Numbered from the stretch's first letter, positions 7,356 through 20,407 are shown. The stretch: DNA of 45,921 bases from Fimbriiglobus sp. (GCA_022841795.1 JALHQU010000018.1:14497-60417); one strand, 5' to 3'. Numbers and translations: made by a program. The notes: a model not told the origin generated them from the letters alone.

Positions 7356-9734
7356 CCAGCGGCTCTTCGGCCGCACGGCGGCGAGCAGGAACCCCCACTT
7401 GGTGCGGGCGTCCGCCGGCCACCCCTTCGACCGCCCGTCGATGGCGTCGAGCAGCCGGTTCCCGCCCTTCTTCGCGGCGTCGGCGGCGATGGCGAACGCG
7501 TGCCCGTCCAGCCCGGTCAGCTTGCCGGCCAACTCCGGCGACTCGGTCGCGCCGAGGGCCACGCCCAGGAACGTGTGCGCCGCGTTCGCCCGCCGGCCGA
7601 ACTCCGGCATCCGCCCCCGCACGTCCCGCAGCAGGTTCTCGAACAGGTCGGTCGGGTCGTTCGCCAGCGTGCCGCCCAGGTGCGTCAGCACCGCTTCCAG
7701 GTCGGCTTGCAGCGTGGGCGAATCGGCCCGCTTCGTCAGTTCCGCGGACACGGCGGCGAACACGTCCTGCCTGGCCGTCGGCGGCAGGGCCGACGGGGTG
7801 ACGGCGAACGCCGCCGCCACCGGGGCCGTCGCCTCCGGGGTGAACTGCGGCGAATCCAGGTAGGCCCGCACCGCCTTCACCGCGTCGATGCGGGCGGTCA
7901 GTTCCGCGCTCAGGTTCGGCTGCTCGCGGAGCCTGTCCAGGAACGCCAGCACGGTGTGGTTGTTCAGCACGTCGGCCGGCGGCACGGCCAGGAACTGTGT
8001 GCCCAGCCGGTCCAGCCCGCTCTGCCCGGCGAACAGGTCGAGCAGCCGCCCGCCCTGCGTCCGCACCAGCCGGTCGGCGTCCAGCTTGCTCGCGGCCAGC
8101 GTCGCCTCGAAGAACTTGTTGAGCAGTGGCGTCGGGTAGTCGACCGCCGCCGCGATCACGTCCTCGAACCACGGCTTTTCCGGCACCGCCGCCAGGAGCG
8201 ACTCGAACAGCTTCACCGCCCGCTCGTCGCCGTCCGCCGGTTGCAGCAGCGTCAACACCAGGTGCGGGTGCCTGGCGAGGGTACTGGTGAGTTCGGCGGT
8301 CGGCTCGTCGTCCCGCCGCAGGCATGCCCGGCCCGCTTCCAGTTGGTACGCCTTCGGCAGGTCCAGCCCGAGCAGTTCGCCCAGCCGCTCGGTCGGCACG
8401 TCCAGCCAACGGGCGAACGCCGGATCGACCCCGCTCGTCTGCTTCTGCTGCTGGCGGAACCGCACGAACCTCGGCAGCAGGTACCACCGCATCTGCCACG
8501 ACAGGGTGGTCGGGTCGGCCACCACCGTTTGCAGCTCGCCCCACACCGTGTTCGCCTTCGCCGGCGAGGCCATCGGCAGCACCACCTCCAGGGCGGTGGC
8601 GGCGCGGGTCTTGTCCCCGTCGGTGATCGCCCGCACCCCGGCGTCGCGGACGGTGGCGGCCAGCTTCGCCAGCACGTCCGGCTTCTGGCGGACGGCCTGC
8701 ACCGCCCGCACGAACGACGAGTTGGCGAACCCGCGGTCGTCCAGCGCCCAGTCCAGGAACTGGTTCAGCACGTCGGTTCGCACCGCCAGCCACGCCGCCA
8801 GCGGCGGGTGCTGGAGGGCGTCGGCTGCTTCGGCCTTCGTCAGAGTGCCGGTGCCGCGGGCCATGCGGTACACCAGGTCGAACTGCTTCGCGTCCTTTAG
8901 CCCGAGTCGCTGCCACGTCGCCTTCAGGTCGTCCAGCGGGGCGAGTTCGCCACACGCCAGCGCCCCGGCCGCGAACGCGGCGAACGGCACCTCCGCGCGT
9001 AGGTCGCTCCGCTTGCCGGTGGTCGTGTTGAACGCCGACCCGGTGCGGTAGCAGGCGTCCGGCAGGTCGTGCCCGTCGCCGCACTCGCACCCAACCAGCC
9101 GGGCGGAACTCGCCAGCGGGTCCGCCTCGAACGTGCTGAACGTGAACGCTTCCAGCAAGCTCGGCGGCAGGGCGCGGGTGACGGCGTAGATCACCTGCGC
9201 CACGTCGTCGGCGGGGGCGGCCAGGAACACCCGGCGGTCGGCCGGCGTGCCGAGCAGCGCGGTCAGGGCGAACTCCAGCAGTTCGCGGTGGGCCGGGTTG
9301 CCCAGCCAGTCCTTCACCGCCGCGTCGTCCAGCACGTCGGCCACCGGCAGGTACGGCAGCTCCGGCAGATCGCCGGTTGTCTCCGGTGCGGACTGCTGCC
9401 ACAGCGGGCTGCCCCACGTCTGGATCGCCAGTTGCGCGTCGGCCGTGTCCGGCAGGTTCACCAGCGCGTGGGCGAAGTACGAGTCGCCGGTCGGCACGGC
9501 GTGGGTCAGCACCCGCCCGGTCGGGGTGTTCAGCAGGGCCAGCCGCACCGGCAGTCGTTCAGCCCCGCCCGCCGGCGGGGTGTACAGGGCGTGCGGCAGC
9601 ACCGAGTGCAACAGGTCCGCCTTCAGCCCGCCGGTCGCGGCCGTGACCGCCGGCAGCCGCAGCCCCTTGCCCGGCGGCGGCGTCTGCACCCCGTCCGTGC
9701 GGTGGAGCGTGCCGGTGGCGTACAACTGCTGCAT
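7278..9734 (-). CDS. GAP1-like (GTPase-associated protein 1) tail-anchored protein
   Basis: Protein of 818 residues. ATG 9734 has a GAGGG ribosome site about 7 bases upstream. The N-terminal 230 residues resemble the GAP1-N domain of bacterial NTPase-linked conflict systems: an opening MQQLYATG, a Tyr-Pro-Pro stretch, TPTGRVL, the SYFAHALVNLP motif, and LPPSLLEAFTFSTFEADP before ARLVG. The middle is alpha-helical, Leu/Ala-rich, with no motif I know. The last about 20 residues (LVCVAVGAGLVAAAWVVVRYVV) form one hydrophobic helix, suggesting a tail anchor with the bulk in the cytoplasm. The usual partner GTPase or effector is not next to it. Identification by eye is moderate; that it is a real gene is strong, given length and codon pattern. 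Confidence 0.6.
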   Translation of the reverse strand: MQQLYATGTLHRTDGVQTPPPGKGLRLPAVTAATGGLKADLLHSVLPHALYTPPAGGAERLPVRLALLNTPTGRVLTHAVPTGDSYFAHALVNLPDTADAQLAIQTWGSPLWQQSAPETTGDLPELPYLPVADVLDDAAVKDWLGNPAHRELLEFALTALLGTPADRRVFLAAPADDVAQVIYAVTRALPPSLLEAFTFSTFEADPLASSARLVGCECGDGHDLPDACYRTGSAFNTTTGKRSDLRAEVPFAAFAAGALACGELAPLDDLKATWQRLGLKDAKQFDLVYRMARGTGTLTKAEAADALQHPPLAAWLAVRTDVLNQFLDWALDDRGFANSSFVRAVQAVRQKPDVLAKLAATVRDAGVRAITDGDKTRAATALEVVLPMASPAKANTVWGELQTVVADPTTLSWQMRWYLLPRFVRFRQQQKQTSGVDPAFARWLDVPTERLGELLGLDLPKAYQLEAGRACLRRDDEPTAELTSTLARHPHLVLTLLQPADGDERAVKLFESLLAAVPEKPWFEDVIAAAVDYPTPLLNKFFEATLAASKLDADRLVRTQGGRLLDLFAGQSGLDRLGTQFLAVPPADVLNNHTVLAFLDRLREQPNLSAELTARIDAVKAVRAYLDSPQFTPEATAPVAAAFAVTPSALPPTARQDVFAAVSAELTKRADSPTLQADLEAVLTHLGGTLANDPTDLFENLLRDVRGRMPEFGRRANAAHTFLGVALGATESPELAGKLTGLDGHAFAIAADAAKKGGNRLLDAIDGRSKGWPADARTKWGFLLAAVRPKSRWLRDLVCVAVGAGLVAAAWVVVRYVV

Positions 9735-9931
9735 GGCGGTCCCTCGGTGGTGGCGGAACTTTCCGCCCGGACGGGAAAAAGCCCAACGGAACGCGGGTTC
9801 TGCTTGCACCATAGCACGCAATTCCGACGGCGAACGAAGCGGGTGTGAAGCGGCGGATACACGGCCGCGTGTGGCCGGGGTTTCGGCCGTGAGCTAAGAA
9901 CACATCGCTCTCTCAACACGAGGCGGACGGC

Positions 9932-11308
9932 ATGTCGGAACCTGTGGGCGTGGCCCTGCTCGGGTGCGGGACGGTCGGCGGCGGGGTGGCGAAGCTGCTG
10001 CTCGAACACGGCGACCGGCTGGAACAGCGGTCCGGCCGGCGGCTGGAGTTGCGGCGGGTAGTGGTGCGAGACCCGGCCAAGCCGCGGGCCGTCGTTATCC
10101 CCCCGGCTCTGCTCTCGACGGACATCGCGGCAGCGCTCCACGACCCGGCCGTTCACGTCGTGGTCGAGCTGATCGGCGGCACCGACCTGGCCCGGCGGGT
10201 GGTGCTGGACGCGCTGGCCGCCGGCAAGCACGTCGTCACCGCGAACAAGGCGCTGCTGGCGGCGCACGGGCCGGACGTGTTCGAGGCGGCGCGGAAGGCG
10301 GAGCGCACCGTCTGCTTCGAGGCGGCGGTGGCCGGCGGGGTGCCGATCATCCGGGCGCTCGGCGAGAGCCTGGCGGCCAACCAGGTGACGGCCATCCAGG
10401 CAATTTTGAACGGCACGTCGAACTACATCCTGACGGCGATGGCGGACGGCGGGAAGAGCTACGCCGACGCGCTGGCCGAGGCGCAGCGGCTGGGGTACGC
10501 CGAGGCCGACCCGACGCTCGACGTGGACGGGTCGGACGCCGCGCACAAGCTGGCCGTGCTCGCCCAGATCGCGTTCGGGGTGACGGCCCAGCCGCACGAG
10601 ATCGAGCGGCAGGGGATCGAACGCATCGACGTGACCGACATCCGGTACGCGACCGAGCTGGGGTACACGATCAAGCTGCTGGCGGAGGCGTGGAGCAGCC
10701 CGTCGCAAGTCGGCAAGTCGTCAAGTCGTCAAGACGCGGGCGACCGTCCTGACGACCTTCGACCTGATGACTTGAAGACCGTGGCTCTTCATGTCGCCCC
10801 CGTCATGGTCCGCAAGACGGACATGCTGGCCCAGGTGCGGGGGGCGTACAACGCCATCCAGATCGTCGGCGACGTGGTCGGCGAGACGCTGTACCAGGGG
10901 CCGGGGGCGGGCATGATGCCGACCGCCAGTTCGGTGGTGGCCGACCTGATCGACCTGGCCGTCGGGCGGGCGCAGAAGACGTTCGCGGCGGCCCGGCTGT
11001 GGTCGCACCGCGACCGCGGGTTCACCGTCGAGCCGTCGGAGAAGGTGCGGAGTCGGTTCTACCTGCGGCTGGCGGTGCGGGACATGCCGGGGGTGCTGGC
11101 GGACGTGTGCCGGGTGCTGGCGGACGAGGGGATCAGCATCTCCAGCGTCATCCAGCACGAGGCGGTGGAGGGACACCCGGAGCAGTCGGTGCCGCTGGTC
11201 ATCATGACCCACTACGCCGAGACCGGGCGGTTCAGGTCGGCGGTGAAGGCGATCGACCGGCTGGGCACCGTCGCCACCCCGGCCGTGTCGTACCCGGTGG
11301 ACGACTGA
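9932..11308 (+). CDS. hom: Homoserine dehydrogenase
   Basis: Reduces aspartate semialdehyde to homoserine on the way to threonine and methionine; cytoplasmic, 458 residues. Visible parts: Rossmann motif GCGTVGGGVA (residues 11-20), VTANKALL with Lys106, NGTSNYIL (160-167), EADPTLDVDGSDAAHKL with catalytic Lys206, and a C-terminal ACT domain (from about residue 368, FYLRLAVRDMPGVLADVCRVL) for allosteric control, probably by threonine. Residues about 255-283 (SSPSQVGKSSSRQDAGDRPD and on) are hydrophilic, unlike the family, and coded by a direct/inverted repeat at 10709-10780: an in-frame insertion between the catalytic core strands. The ATG has an AGGCGG ribosome site. Whether the enzyme is active with the insert is not known. 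Confidence 0.95.
   Translation: MSEPVGVALLGCGTVGGGVAKLLLEHGDRLEQRSGRRLELRRVVVRDPAKPRAVVIPPALLSTDIAAALHDPAVHVVVELIGGTDLARRVVLDALAAGKHVVTANKALLAAHGPDVFEAARKAERTVCFEAAVAGGVPIIRALGESLAANQVTAIQAILNGTSNYILTAMADGGKSYADALAEAQRLGYAEADPTLDVDGSDAAHKLAVLAQIAFGVTAQPHEIERQGIERIDVTDIRYATELGYTIKLLAEAWSSPSQVGKSSSRQDAGDRPDDLRPDDLKTVALHVAPVMVRKTDMLAQVRGAYNAIQIVGDVVGETLYQGPGAGMMPTASSVVADLIDLAVGRAQKTFAAARLWSHRDRGFTVEPSEKVRSRFYLRLAVRDMPGVLADVCRVLADEGISISSVIQHEAVEGHPEQSVPLVIMTHYAETGRFRSAVKAIDRLGTVATPAVSYPVDD
10709..10780. repeat. Palindromic insert inside hom
   Basis: The left part repeats CAAGTCGTCAAGTCGTCAAG; the right part (about 10751-10780) is close to its inverse complement, ending GATGACTTGAAGAC. The element keeps the reading frame and adds about 28 residues not expected in homoserine dehydrogenase. 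Confidence 0.7.
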
Positions 11309-11317
11309 CCGCGATCG

Positions 11318-11395
11318 GGTGAACCCCCGACCGCAAGGTCGGTGAGTGCGAGCCGTTCCCTCACGCACCCACCGACCTTGCGGTCGGGGTTCACC
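11318..11395. repeat. Palindromic repeat family C between convergent genes
   Basis: Arms 11318-11344 and 11370-11395 are complementary except for a single bulged G. It fills the gap between the stop codons of hom (plus) and the TolC-like gene (minus), so a transcript from either side would form a long hairpin. It may serve as a two-way terminator. Confidence 0.85.
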
Positions 11396-11401
11396 AATTC
11401 G

Positions 11402-15152
<3,751 letters not shown>

Positions 15153-15192
15153 GGCGACACCCGTTGCCCGGACGAGCAGAGGCGCGGCGGCG

Positions 15193-16431
15193 TCACTTCT
15201 TGTCTTTGGCGGCGGGCGGCGGGTTGGCCTTCTCCCAATCGGCCCATTTCTTGAATGCCGCCTCCCGCTTCTGCTCGGCCGTCCGCTCCTTGTCTGTGCG
15301 GAAGAAGTAGTTGTTCGAGATGTACTTCATGCCCGGTTTCTTTTTCGTGTCCGCCTGCACCGAGAACCCGTACTCGGCCACCTCCTGCCCGGTCAGTTCG
15401 ATGGCGTATGCCAGGGCCATGTCCCGCACCTGGATGGCGGGAATTTTGGCTTGGTCGATCGGGTCGGGGTTCAACACATGCTCCTCGGTGAAGAACTTGG
15501 TGAGCGTGAGCAGGTACTTTTTCTGCCCGGAGCCGGCCAAGTCGCCCAGGCTCATCACCCCGACAAGCCCGAGGTCGATCAGCCGCTCATGGCACCGCAG
15601 CCGCAGGCTCTCCTCGAACTTGAACAGCCGACATGTACTCTCAGCTTGCTGGAGGCCGTAGAACTGGGTCTGGCCGTCGATCCAGTAGCGGGCCAGTTTG
15701 ACCACCGCCCCACCGTACTTCCCCTCCCCAGCCTTCGCCAAACGTCCTTCGTCCGTTTTCAGATATTGATCCGTGGCCATGTGTCGGAAGTAGCTCAGAT
15801 AGTCCCGTCCGGCTAGCAGGTCACCGAGCCACCCGGCCACCAGGAATTGGATCGGCTCGTCCGCCTTGATCCAATCGGTGCGATTCTGCTGACGCCGAGC
15901 GGCCAGCCACCCTCTCACCTTCACCTCCCACCGCTTCTCGAACGTCTTCCGCCCCTCCGGGGTAGTGTCGAAGGCGGCGAGCAATACCTCCCGGCACTCG
16001 TCGTCGGCCAGGATGTCCGTGAACAGGGTACGACTCTCGGGCGTGTCCCCGGCCGCCTTCTTCAACTCCGTCCACCCGACCAGGTCGTGTTCGAACTTCC
16101 GCTCCTTGTCCGCCAGGAACAGTTGGGCGCGGGCGTCGAAGTCCTCTTTACGTGCGGCCGGCAGCAACTTCTCCACCCGCAGAACGACCTCGTTCGACGG
16201 CGTCCCCTTCGTCGCCTCTAACAGCGAAGGGAGGGCAAGTCGGCCCATCGCTTTCAGGTCGGCGGACGCCTTATCCCGCACGTCCACGTCGTCGTCGTCC
16301 AGCTTGCGGACCAATTCCTTGGCGAGCGCGTGTTTCTCCGGCGGTACGGCCAGCGACTTGGGATCACCCGGTTGGGCCGGAGCGGGCGTGGAGATGAGAA
16401 CCGCCAGAATCAGCGTGATCGTCGCGCGCAT
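15193..16431 (-). CDS. Secreted hypothetical protein with HEAT-like N-terminal part
   Basis: Not recognised as a named family. 412 residues, starting with a signal peptide (MRATITLILAVLISTPAPAQ; cleavage probably after APA or AQ). Residues about 40-75 (LVRKLDDDDVDVRDKASADL, then ALPSLLEA) look like one HEAT-type helical repeat of the kind common in planctomycete secreted proteins. The rest is mixed, with a positively charged C-terminus (PPPAAKDKK). ATG 16431 has a GAGG site 7 bases upstream; a GTG directly before it would add one residue. The gene is convergent with glutamate dehydrogenase, with a 40-base gap. Confidence 0.75.
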   Translation of the reverse strand: MRATITLILAVLISTPAPAQPGDPKSLAVPPEKHALAKELVRKLDDDDVDVRDKASADLKAMGRLALPSLLEATKGTPSNEVVLRVEKLLPAARKEDFDARAQLFLADKERKFEHDLVGWTELKKAAGDTPESRTLFTDILADDECREVLLAAFDTTPEGRKTFEKRWEVKVRGWLAARRQQNRTDWIKADEPIQFLVAGWLGDLLAGRDYLSYFRHMATDQYLKTDEGRLAKAGEGKYGGAVVKLARYWIDGQTQFYGLQQAESTCRLFKFEESLRLRCHERLIDLGLVGVMSLGDLAGSGQKKYLLTLTKFFTEEHVLNPDPIDQAKIPAIQVRDMALAYAIELTGQEVAEYGFSVQADTKKKPGMKYISNNYFFRTDKERTAEQKREAAFKKWADWEKANPPPAAKDKK

Positions 16432-16808
16432 CACTCACCCTCGGGGCCTCACACCGAGTATAACCGAGCGGAACCTCCTTCGCCCTCCGGGCGAAGGAGT
16501 AGGATGGGCCGGGCGGAAGCGAAACGGGTTTGGGACGAGTACCCGACTCTCGGGTACGGGGACGGGTGGGACGTGTTTGAACCGGCGTGTGAATCTGGAG
16601 CCGGTACACCAACCCGGCTGGTGTCCCGCCTTTAGGCGGTTCTTTGTTGGTGTCCCGCCTTCAGGCGGTTCGCCGATCAGACGTAGTGGAATTCGGTTGC
16701 GACGAATGACGGAGAAGAGTAGTTTGCGCGTCAGGTCGACCGGGCGGCCGCGTCCGGCGCATTTGGTCGGTCGGCCAAAATACGAGTTCGGTCACAGAGG
16801 GCACGCGA
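16432..16808. other. Gene-free stretch with short direct repeats
   Basis: 377 bases without a supported gene. It contains two near-identical copies of GGTGTCCCGCCTTTAGGCGG (16619-16641 and 16648-16670), each with an internal CCGCC..GGCGG palindrome, and just before them AGCCGGTACACCAAC (16599-16613), which recurs at 17236-17250. The rest shows nothing I can name. Confidence 0.6.
16599..16672. repeat. Small REP-like direct and inverted repeats (family J)
   Basis: One GCCGGTACACCAAC unit and two TGGTGTCCCGCCTT(T/C)AGGCGGTT units, differing by one base, in 74 bases. The first is the reverse complement relative of the other two (GTTGGTGTACCGGC). A further unit is at 17229-17250. Confidence 0.75.
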
Positions 16809-17096
16809 GTGACAGGCTTGGGCACAGGCAAGCTCGCCGCGGTCTGCTCTCACTGCCTAGCCTACCGCGAGGAGATCACGCCGGCGGTACTGGCTCGCGC
16901 GTGTGAGGGACTTCGCCGCACGCAGATCGACTGCGGCGACGACATCCTCTTCCCCGGCATACCCGTTCCTGAGCTGCACGCCGGCCCTTGCCCCGCGTGC
17001 GGGTCCGAGCGATATGTGATCGCCGTGTGGCCCGAGGTCGCCCGGCGGTTCGGCACGGAGGGGTTGGGGCCGCCGAGTCTGGGGCCGCAAGACTGA
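16809..17096 (+). CDS. Small hypothetical protein with two CxxC motifs
   Basis: 95-residue frame beginning with GTG. It contains CSHC (residues about 13-16) and CPACGSERY (about 60-68), which together could form a zinc ribbon, and a DCGDDILFPGIPVPELH segment between them. The codon pattern is less GC-biased than that of neighbours and the ribosome site is poor, so it may be recently acquired or not a gene. No function can be assigned. Confidence 0.4.
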   Translation: MTGLGTGKLAAVCSHCLAYREEITPAVLARACEGLRRTQIDCGDDILFPGIPVPELHAGPCPACGSERYVIAVWPEVARRFGTEGLGPPSLGPQD

Positions 17097-17228
17097 GGTG
17101 GTCTGCGACGGGCGCTGAGTTCCGGCACGAGTTGCCGAGGCTGAACCGAGCCCTGCACCGGACCGGCGGGAGTGTAGGCTTTTCATGACGTGTCGCTCAC
17201 TCGACCCCCGCCGCTGCTGTGCTGTGGC

Positions 17229-17250
17229 CGGCTAAAGCCGGTACACCAAC
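17229..17250. repeat. Family J repeat unit, single copy
   Basis: GCCGGCTAAAGCCGG palindrome followed by TACACCAAC, directly past the stop of the kinase gene. The shared AGCCGGTACACCAAC links it to the cluster at 16599. Confidence 0.7.
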
Positions 17251-17260
17251 TCCCAGCCCG

Positions 17261-20200
17261 CTACTTCCGCGGGGGGTGCTGTTTGAGCAGTGCGCGGAAC
17301 TCGTCGGTGTCGCGGAGCGGGTCCAGGTCCGGGTCGTCGGCCAGGAACGTCGGGTCGAACCCGTCCTTGATCGACGCTGCGAGCAACTCCACCGCCTTGA
17401 ATCTGTCCGCCGGTTCGACGCGGGATGTTTGGGCGTACACGCACCCGATCTGCGCCAGGTTCGCCCCGCGGGCGTTCAGCAGCAGGGCGGCCTGGGCGTC
17501 CGCGATCGCTCCGGTGCGGTCTTTGCCGCGGGCCTTCATCACCGCCCGCCCGGCCAGGCACTGGATGTGTTCGGGGTAGTGTTCGAGCGCCCGGTCCAGC
17601 ACCTTGATCGAGTCGGCCGGGCGGTCCAGCTTCTCTGACAGCAGGTGCGCCTTCAACTGGAGGGCGGACACCTCCAGCGGCGACAGATCGAGTGCCTGAT
17701 CTACATATTTCAGAGCGGCGGCGGGGTCGGACTCGGCCACCCCTTCGGCCCGAGCCACCCACCCGAGCGCATCGGTCGGCTCCCGCTTCTCGCCCTCCCC
17801 ACGGTCCGATTTCGCCCCAGGCTCGTCCTTCAGCACTTCCCGCTCGGCCGCCCGCCACAGGTACACCCGCGGCGGGCAGTCGGCACACGCCAGCGCGTCG
17901 GTGTACCCGCGTTCGGCCTCGCGGTGTTTGCCCACCTGGCTGAGTGCCCCGGCGCGCAGGAAGTGGTACTCGGCCCGGTCCGGGTCGTGCTTGAGGGCGG
18001 CGTCGAAGTCGTCGATCGCCAGTTGCGGCTTGCCCAGGCGGACGAACGCCAGCCCGCGGTTCAGCCACGCCGGGGCGAAGTCGGCCCGCAGGGCGACGCA
18101 GGCGGTGAAGCACATGGCTGCCAGGTCCGGCTGCTCCAGGTTCAGGTGGGTGGTGCCGAGGACGAACCAGGCGGAGAAGTTGGTCGGGTCGTCGGCGGTG
18201 GCGGCGGCCAGTTCGGGCAGCGCCTTGCGAAGGTGCCCCCGCTGGTACCACCAGAAGCCCAGCAGGAAGCGGTCCCGCGGCCCACCGGGGGCGACGGCGG
18301 CGGAGTCGGCCGCCAGCTTGTCCGCGTCGGCGGGGCGGCCGGCCATCCGCAGCAGGTCCGCCCGCTGTTCGGCCACCGCCCGCGCCAGCACCGCCCCGCC
18401 GAACGCCGCCGCCTGCCGGTTCCACCGCTCGGCGTCGGCGACGGCGGCCGTGCGCTCATTCACGTCCACCGCCATCTTCGCCCGCTGGAACGCCGCCCGC
18501 CCGAGCAGGAAGTACAACTCGGCCGTCTGCTCCCGCAGGCGGTCGCGGTCCGCGTCCGGCAGGTATCGCACCAGCAGGTGCCGATCCCACTCGGCGGGCG
18601 GGGTGTCGGCGTCCGCCCGCAGCCCGTACCGGGCCAGGTTCCGCTCGCACTGGCCGAGCGCGTCGTCCAGCCGCGGGCGGCTCAGCCCGCGGTCGTCGAG
18701 CAGGGTTTGCAGTCCCCGCAGTTCGCGGCCGTGGTCGTCGAACGCCACCCGCGCTTCGAGGGTGCGGGTCCGCTCGCGGGCCACCAGACCGGCCCCGAGC
18801 GCGAGTACGGCGACCGCCCCGATCACCCCGCCGACGGTGCCGGACGACACCAGCCGCGGGTGCCGCACCGCCCAGTTCGTCGCCCGCTCCCGCCACGACG
18901 GGTTAGGGGCGTGCTTCAGTGGCAGCCGGCCGAGGTAGCGGGTCAGGTCTTCGACCAGGTCCGCCGCCGTCTGGTACCGGGCGGCCGGGTCGGGAGCGAG
19001 CAACTTCATCACCAGCGCTTCGAGCGACGGGCGGACGAACGGGTTCCGCTGGCGGACCGGCGGCGGGGGTTGGGTGCGGTCGTGCTCCATCATCGCCACC
19101 ACCACCCGCGGCGGCCCGTGCCGGTCGGGGAACGGGCGGACGCCGGTGAGCAGCTCGTACAGCACCACCCCGAGCGAGTACAGGTCGGCGCGGGCGTCGG
19201 TCGGCAGCAGCTGCTTGCCGGCGTACACGGCGATCTGCTCCGGGGCCATGTACGGCAGGGTGCCGCCGACCGCGGCGGACTGCAGCTCGCCGGTGGCGTT
19301 CGCGTCGTCCGCCAGGTTGAAGTCGAGCAGCATGGGCACGCCGTCGTCGGTGAGCAGCACGTTCGCCGGCTTGATGTCCCGGTGCAGGATGCCCCGCTCG
19401 TGCGCGTGCGCCAGCCCGGCGGCGAGTTGGGCGGCGGTCCACACGGCGGCGTCCGCCAGGGTGCCGGTGGTCAGCCGGTCCCACACCCCGCCGTGCAGGG
19501 CGGCGACCGGCAGGTTGGAATCGGTCGTCAGCAGCGGCTTGGCGGTGACCGGGGTCAACCCGCCCGCCACCTCGGTCGGCGGCGGCGGGTCGGACGGGCG
19601 GTTCTTGTGGGTGGATTCCGCCTTCTGGTGGAACGTCTCGATCAGGTGCCGCACCGACTCCGGCATCACGTCGCTGCGGATGCGGAACAGCAGGTGCGCC
19701 AGGGTGGTCCGCCCGAGGTACGGCATGCACACCGCCGTCAGTTGGCCGTGCCGGTGGGCGGAGTAGATGGGCACGATGTTGGTGTGCTGCAGGCGAGCGA
19801 GCGTGTGCGACTCGCCGACCAGCCCGGCCCCCACCTTCACCGCCACCGGCCGCCCGGCCAGATCCCCCTGCCGGGCGAGGAACACCCGGCCGAACGCCCC
19901 CTTGCCAAGTTCGGCGGTGAACAGGAACCCGGCCACCTTGTCGCCGATCACCGGCAGGGTCGCCGCCGGCGGCGGGGTGCCGCTGCTACCCGGCGTAGAC
20001 ACGCCGGCGACGGACGGCTTGACGGCGACGACGCAGGTTGGCTCCGGGTTGGTGAGGTGGTCGGACGGGGCAAGCACCACACGGGAAACGGCGCTCGTCG
20101 GCGGCGGGTTGCCGTCCGGCTGGCCGCCGTGCAGTTGGCGGTACCCGTGCTCCACCCCGGCCGCGGCGACGGAGTCCGCCGCCAGCTCCGGGAACCAGGC

Positions 20201-20407
20201 GAAGTACCGCTCCGGCGGGCGGGTCTCCCCGCGGCGGTGGGCCAACTCCATGTCCAGTCGGGCCAGTTCGGTGAGCGCCTCGCGGTACGCCGGGTGGTCG
20301 GACGGCGGCAGGAAGTGGGTCAGGTCGGCGGCCGGGTCGCGGCGGGCCGCGGCCTCGAACCGATCCAGTTCCGTCCAGCACCAGTCGGTTCCCGCGGGCG
20401 CGCTCAT
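17261..20407 (-). CDS. Membrane-bound Ser/Thr protein kinase with TPR domain
   Basis: 1048 residues. Residues 1-150 are a conserved planctomycete N-terminal part (FAWFPELAADSV). The Hanks-type kinase domain runs from about 160 to 495: GKGAFGRV (168-175), Lys191 in VAVKV, HRDIKPANVLL with Asp344, DFN (362-364) in place of DFG, and MAPEQ (387-391). An unusual Pro-rich insert of about 65 residues (245-310) lies between the lobes. One transmembrane helix follows (about 522-543), then an outer part with several TPR-type repeats (about 640-1048, for example LGTTHLNLEQPDLAAMCFTACVALRADFAPAWLN near 715). The start lies 13 bases after the stop of the ECF sigma gene, so the two form an operon and probably a signalling pair, as known for planctomycete ECF-STK pairs. 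The Asp of DFN is kept, so activity is likely. Confidence 0.92.
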   Translation of the reverse strand: MSAPAGTDWCWTELDRFEAAARRDPAADLTHFLPPSDHPAYREALTELARLDMELAHRRGETRPPERYFAWFPELAADSVAAAGVEHGYRQLHGGQPDGNPPPTSAVSRVVLAPSDHLTNPEPTCVVAVKPSVAGVSTPGSSGTPPPAATLPVIGDKVAGFLFTAELGKGAFGRVFLARQGDLAGRPVAVKVGAGLVGESHTLARLQHTNIVPIYSAHRHGQLTAVCMPYLGRTTLAHLLFRIRSDVMPESVRHLIETFHQKAESTHKNRPSDPPPPTEVAGGLTPVTAKPLLTTDSNLPVAALHGGVWDRLTTGTLADAAVWTAAQLAAGLAHAHERGILHRDIKPANVLLTDDGVPMLLDFNLADDANATGELQSAAVGGTLPYMAPEQIAVYAGKQLLPTDARADLYSLGVVLYELLTGVRPFPDRHGPPRVVVAMMEHDRTQPPPPVRQRNPFVRPSLEALVMKLLAPDPAARYQTAADLVEDLTRYLGRLPLKHAPNPSWRERATNWAVRHPRLVSSGTVGGVIGAVAVLALGAGLVARERTRTLEARVAFDDHGRELRGLQTLLDDRGLSRPRLDDALGQCERNLARYGLRADADTPPAEWDRHLLVRYLPDADRDRLREQTAELYFLLGRAAFQRAKMAVDVNERTAAVADAERWNRQAAAFGGAVLARAVAEQRADLLRMAGRPADADKLAADSAAVAPGGPRDRFLLGFWWYQRGHLRKALPELAAATADDPTNFSAWFVLGTTHLNLEQPDLAAMCFTACVALRADFAPAWLNRGLAFVRLGKPQLAIDDFDAALKHDPDRAEYHFLRAGALSQVGKHREAERGYTDALACADCPPRVYLWRAAEREVLKDEPGAKSDRGEGEKREPTDALGWVARAEGVAESDPAAALKYVDQALDLSPLEVSALQLKAHLLSEKLDRPADSIKVLDRALEHYPEHIQCLAGRAVMKARGKDRTGAIADAQAALLLNARGANLAQIGCVYAQTSRVEPADRFKAVELLAASIKDGFDPTFLADDPDLDPLRDTDEFRALLKQHPPRK

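Noticed and set aside
16599-16672. Possible CRISPR array
   Set aside because: Only two or three short palindromic units with 6-base spacing and no cas genes; it is a REP-like cluster.
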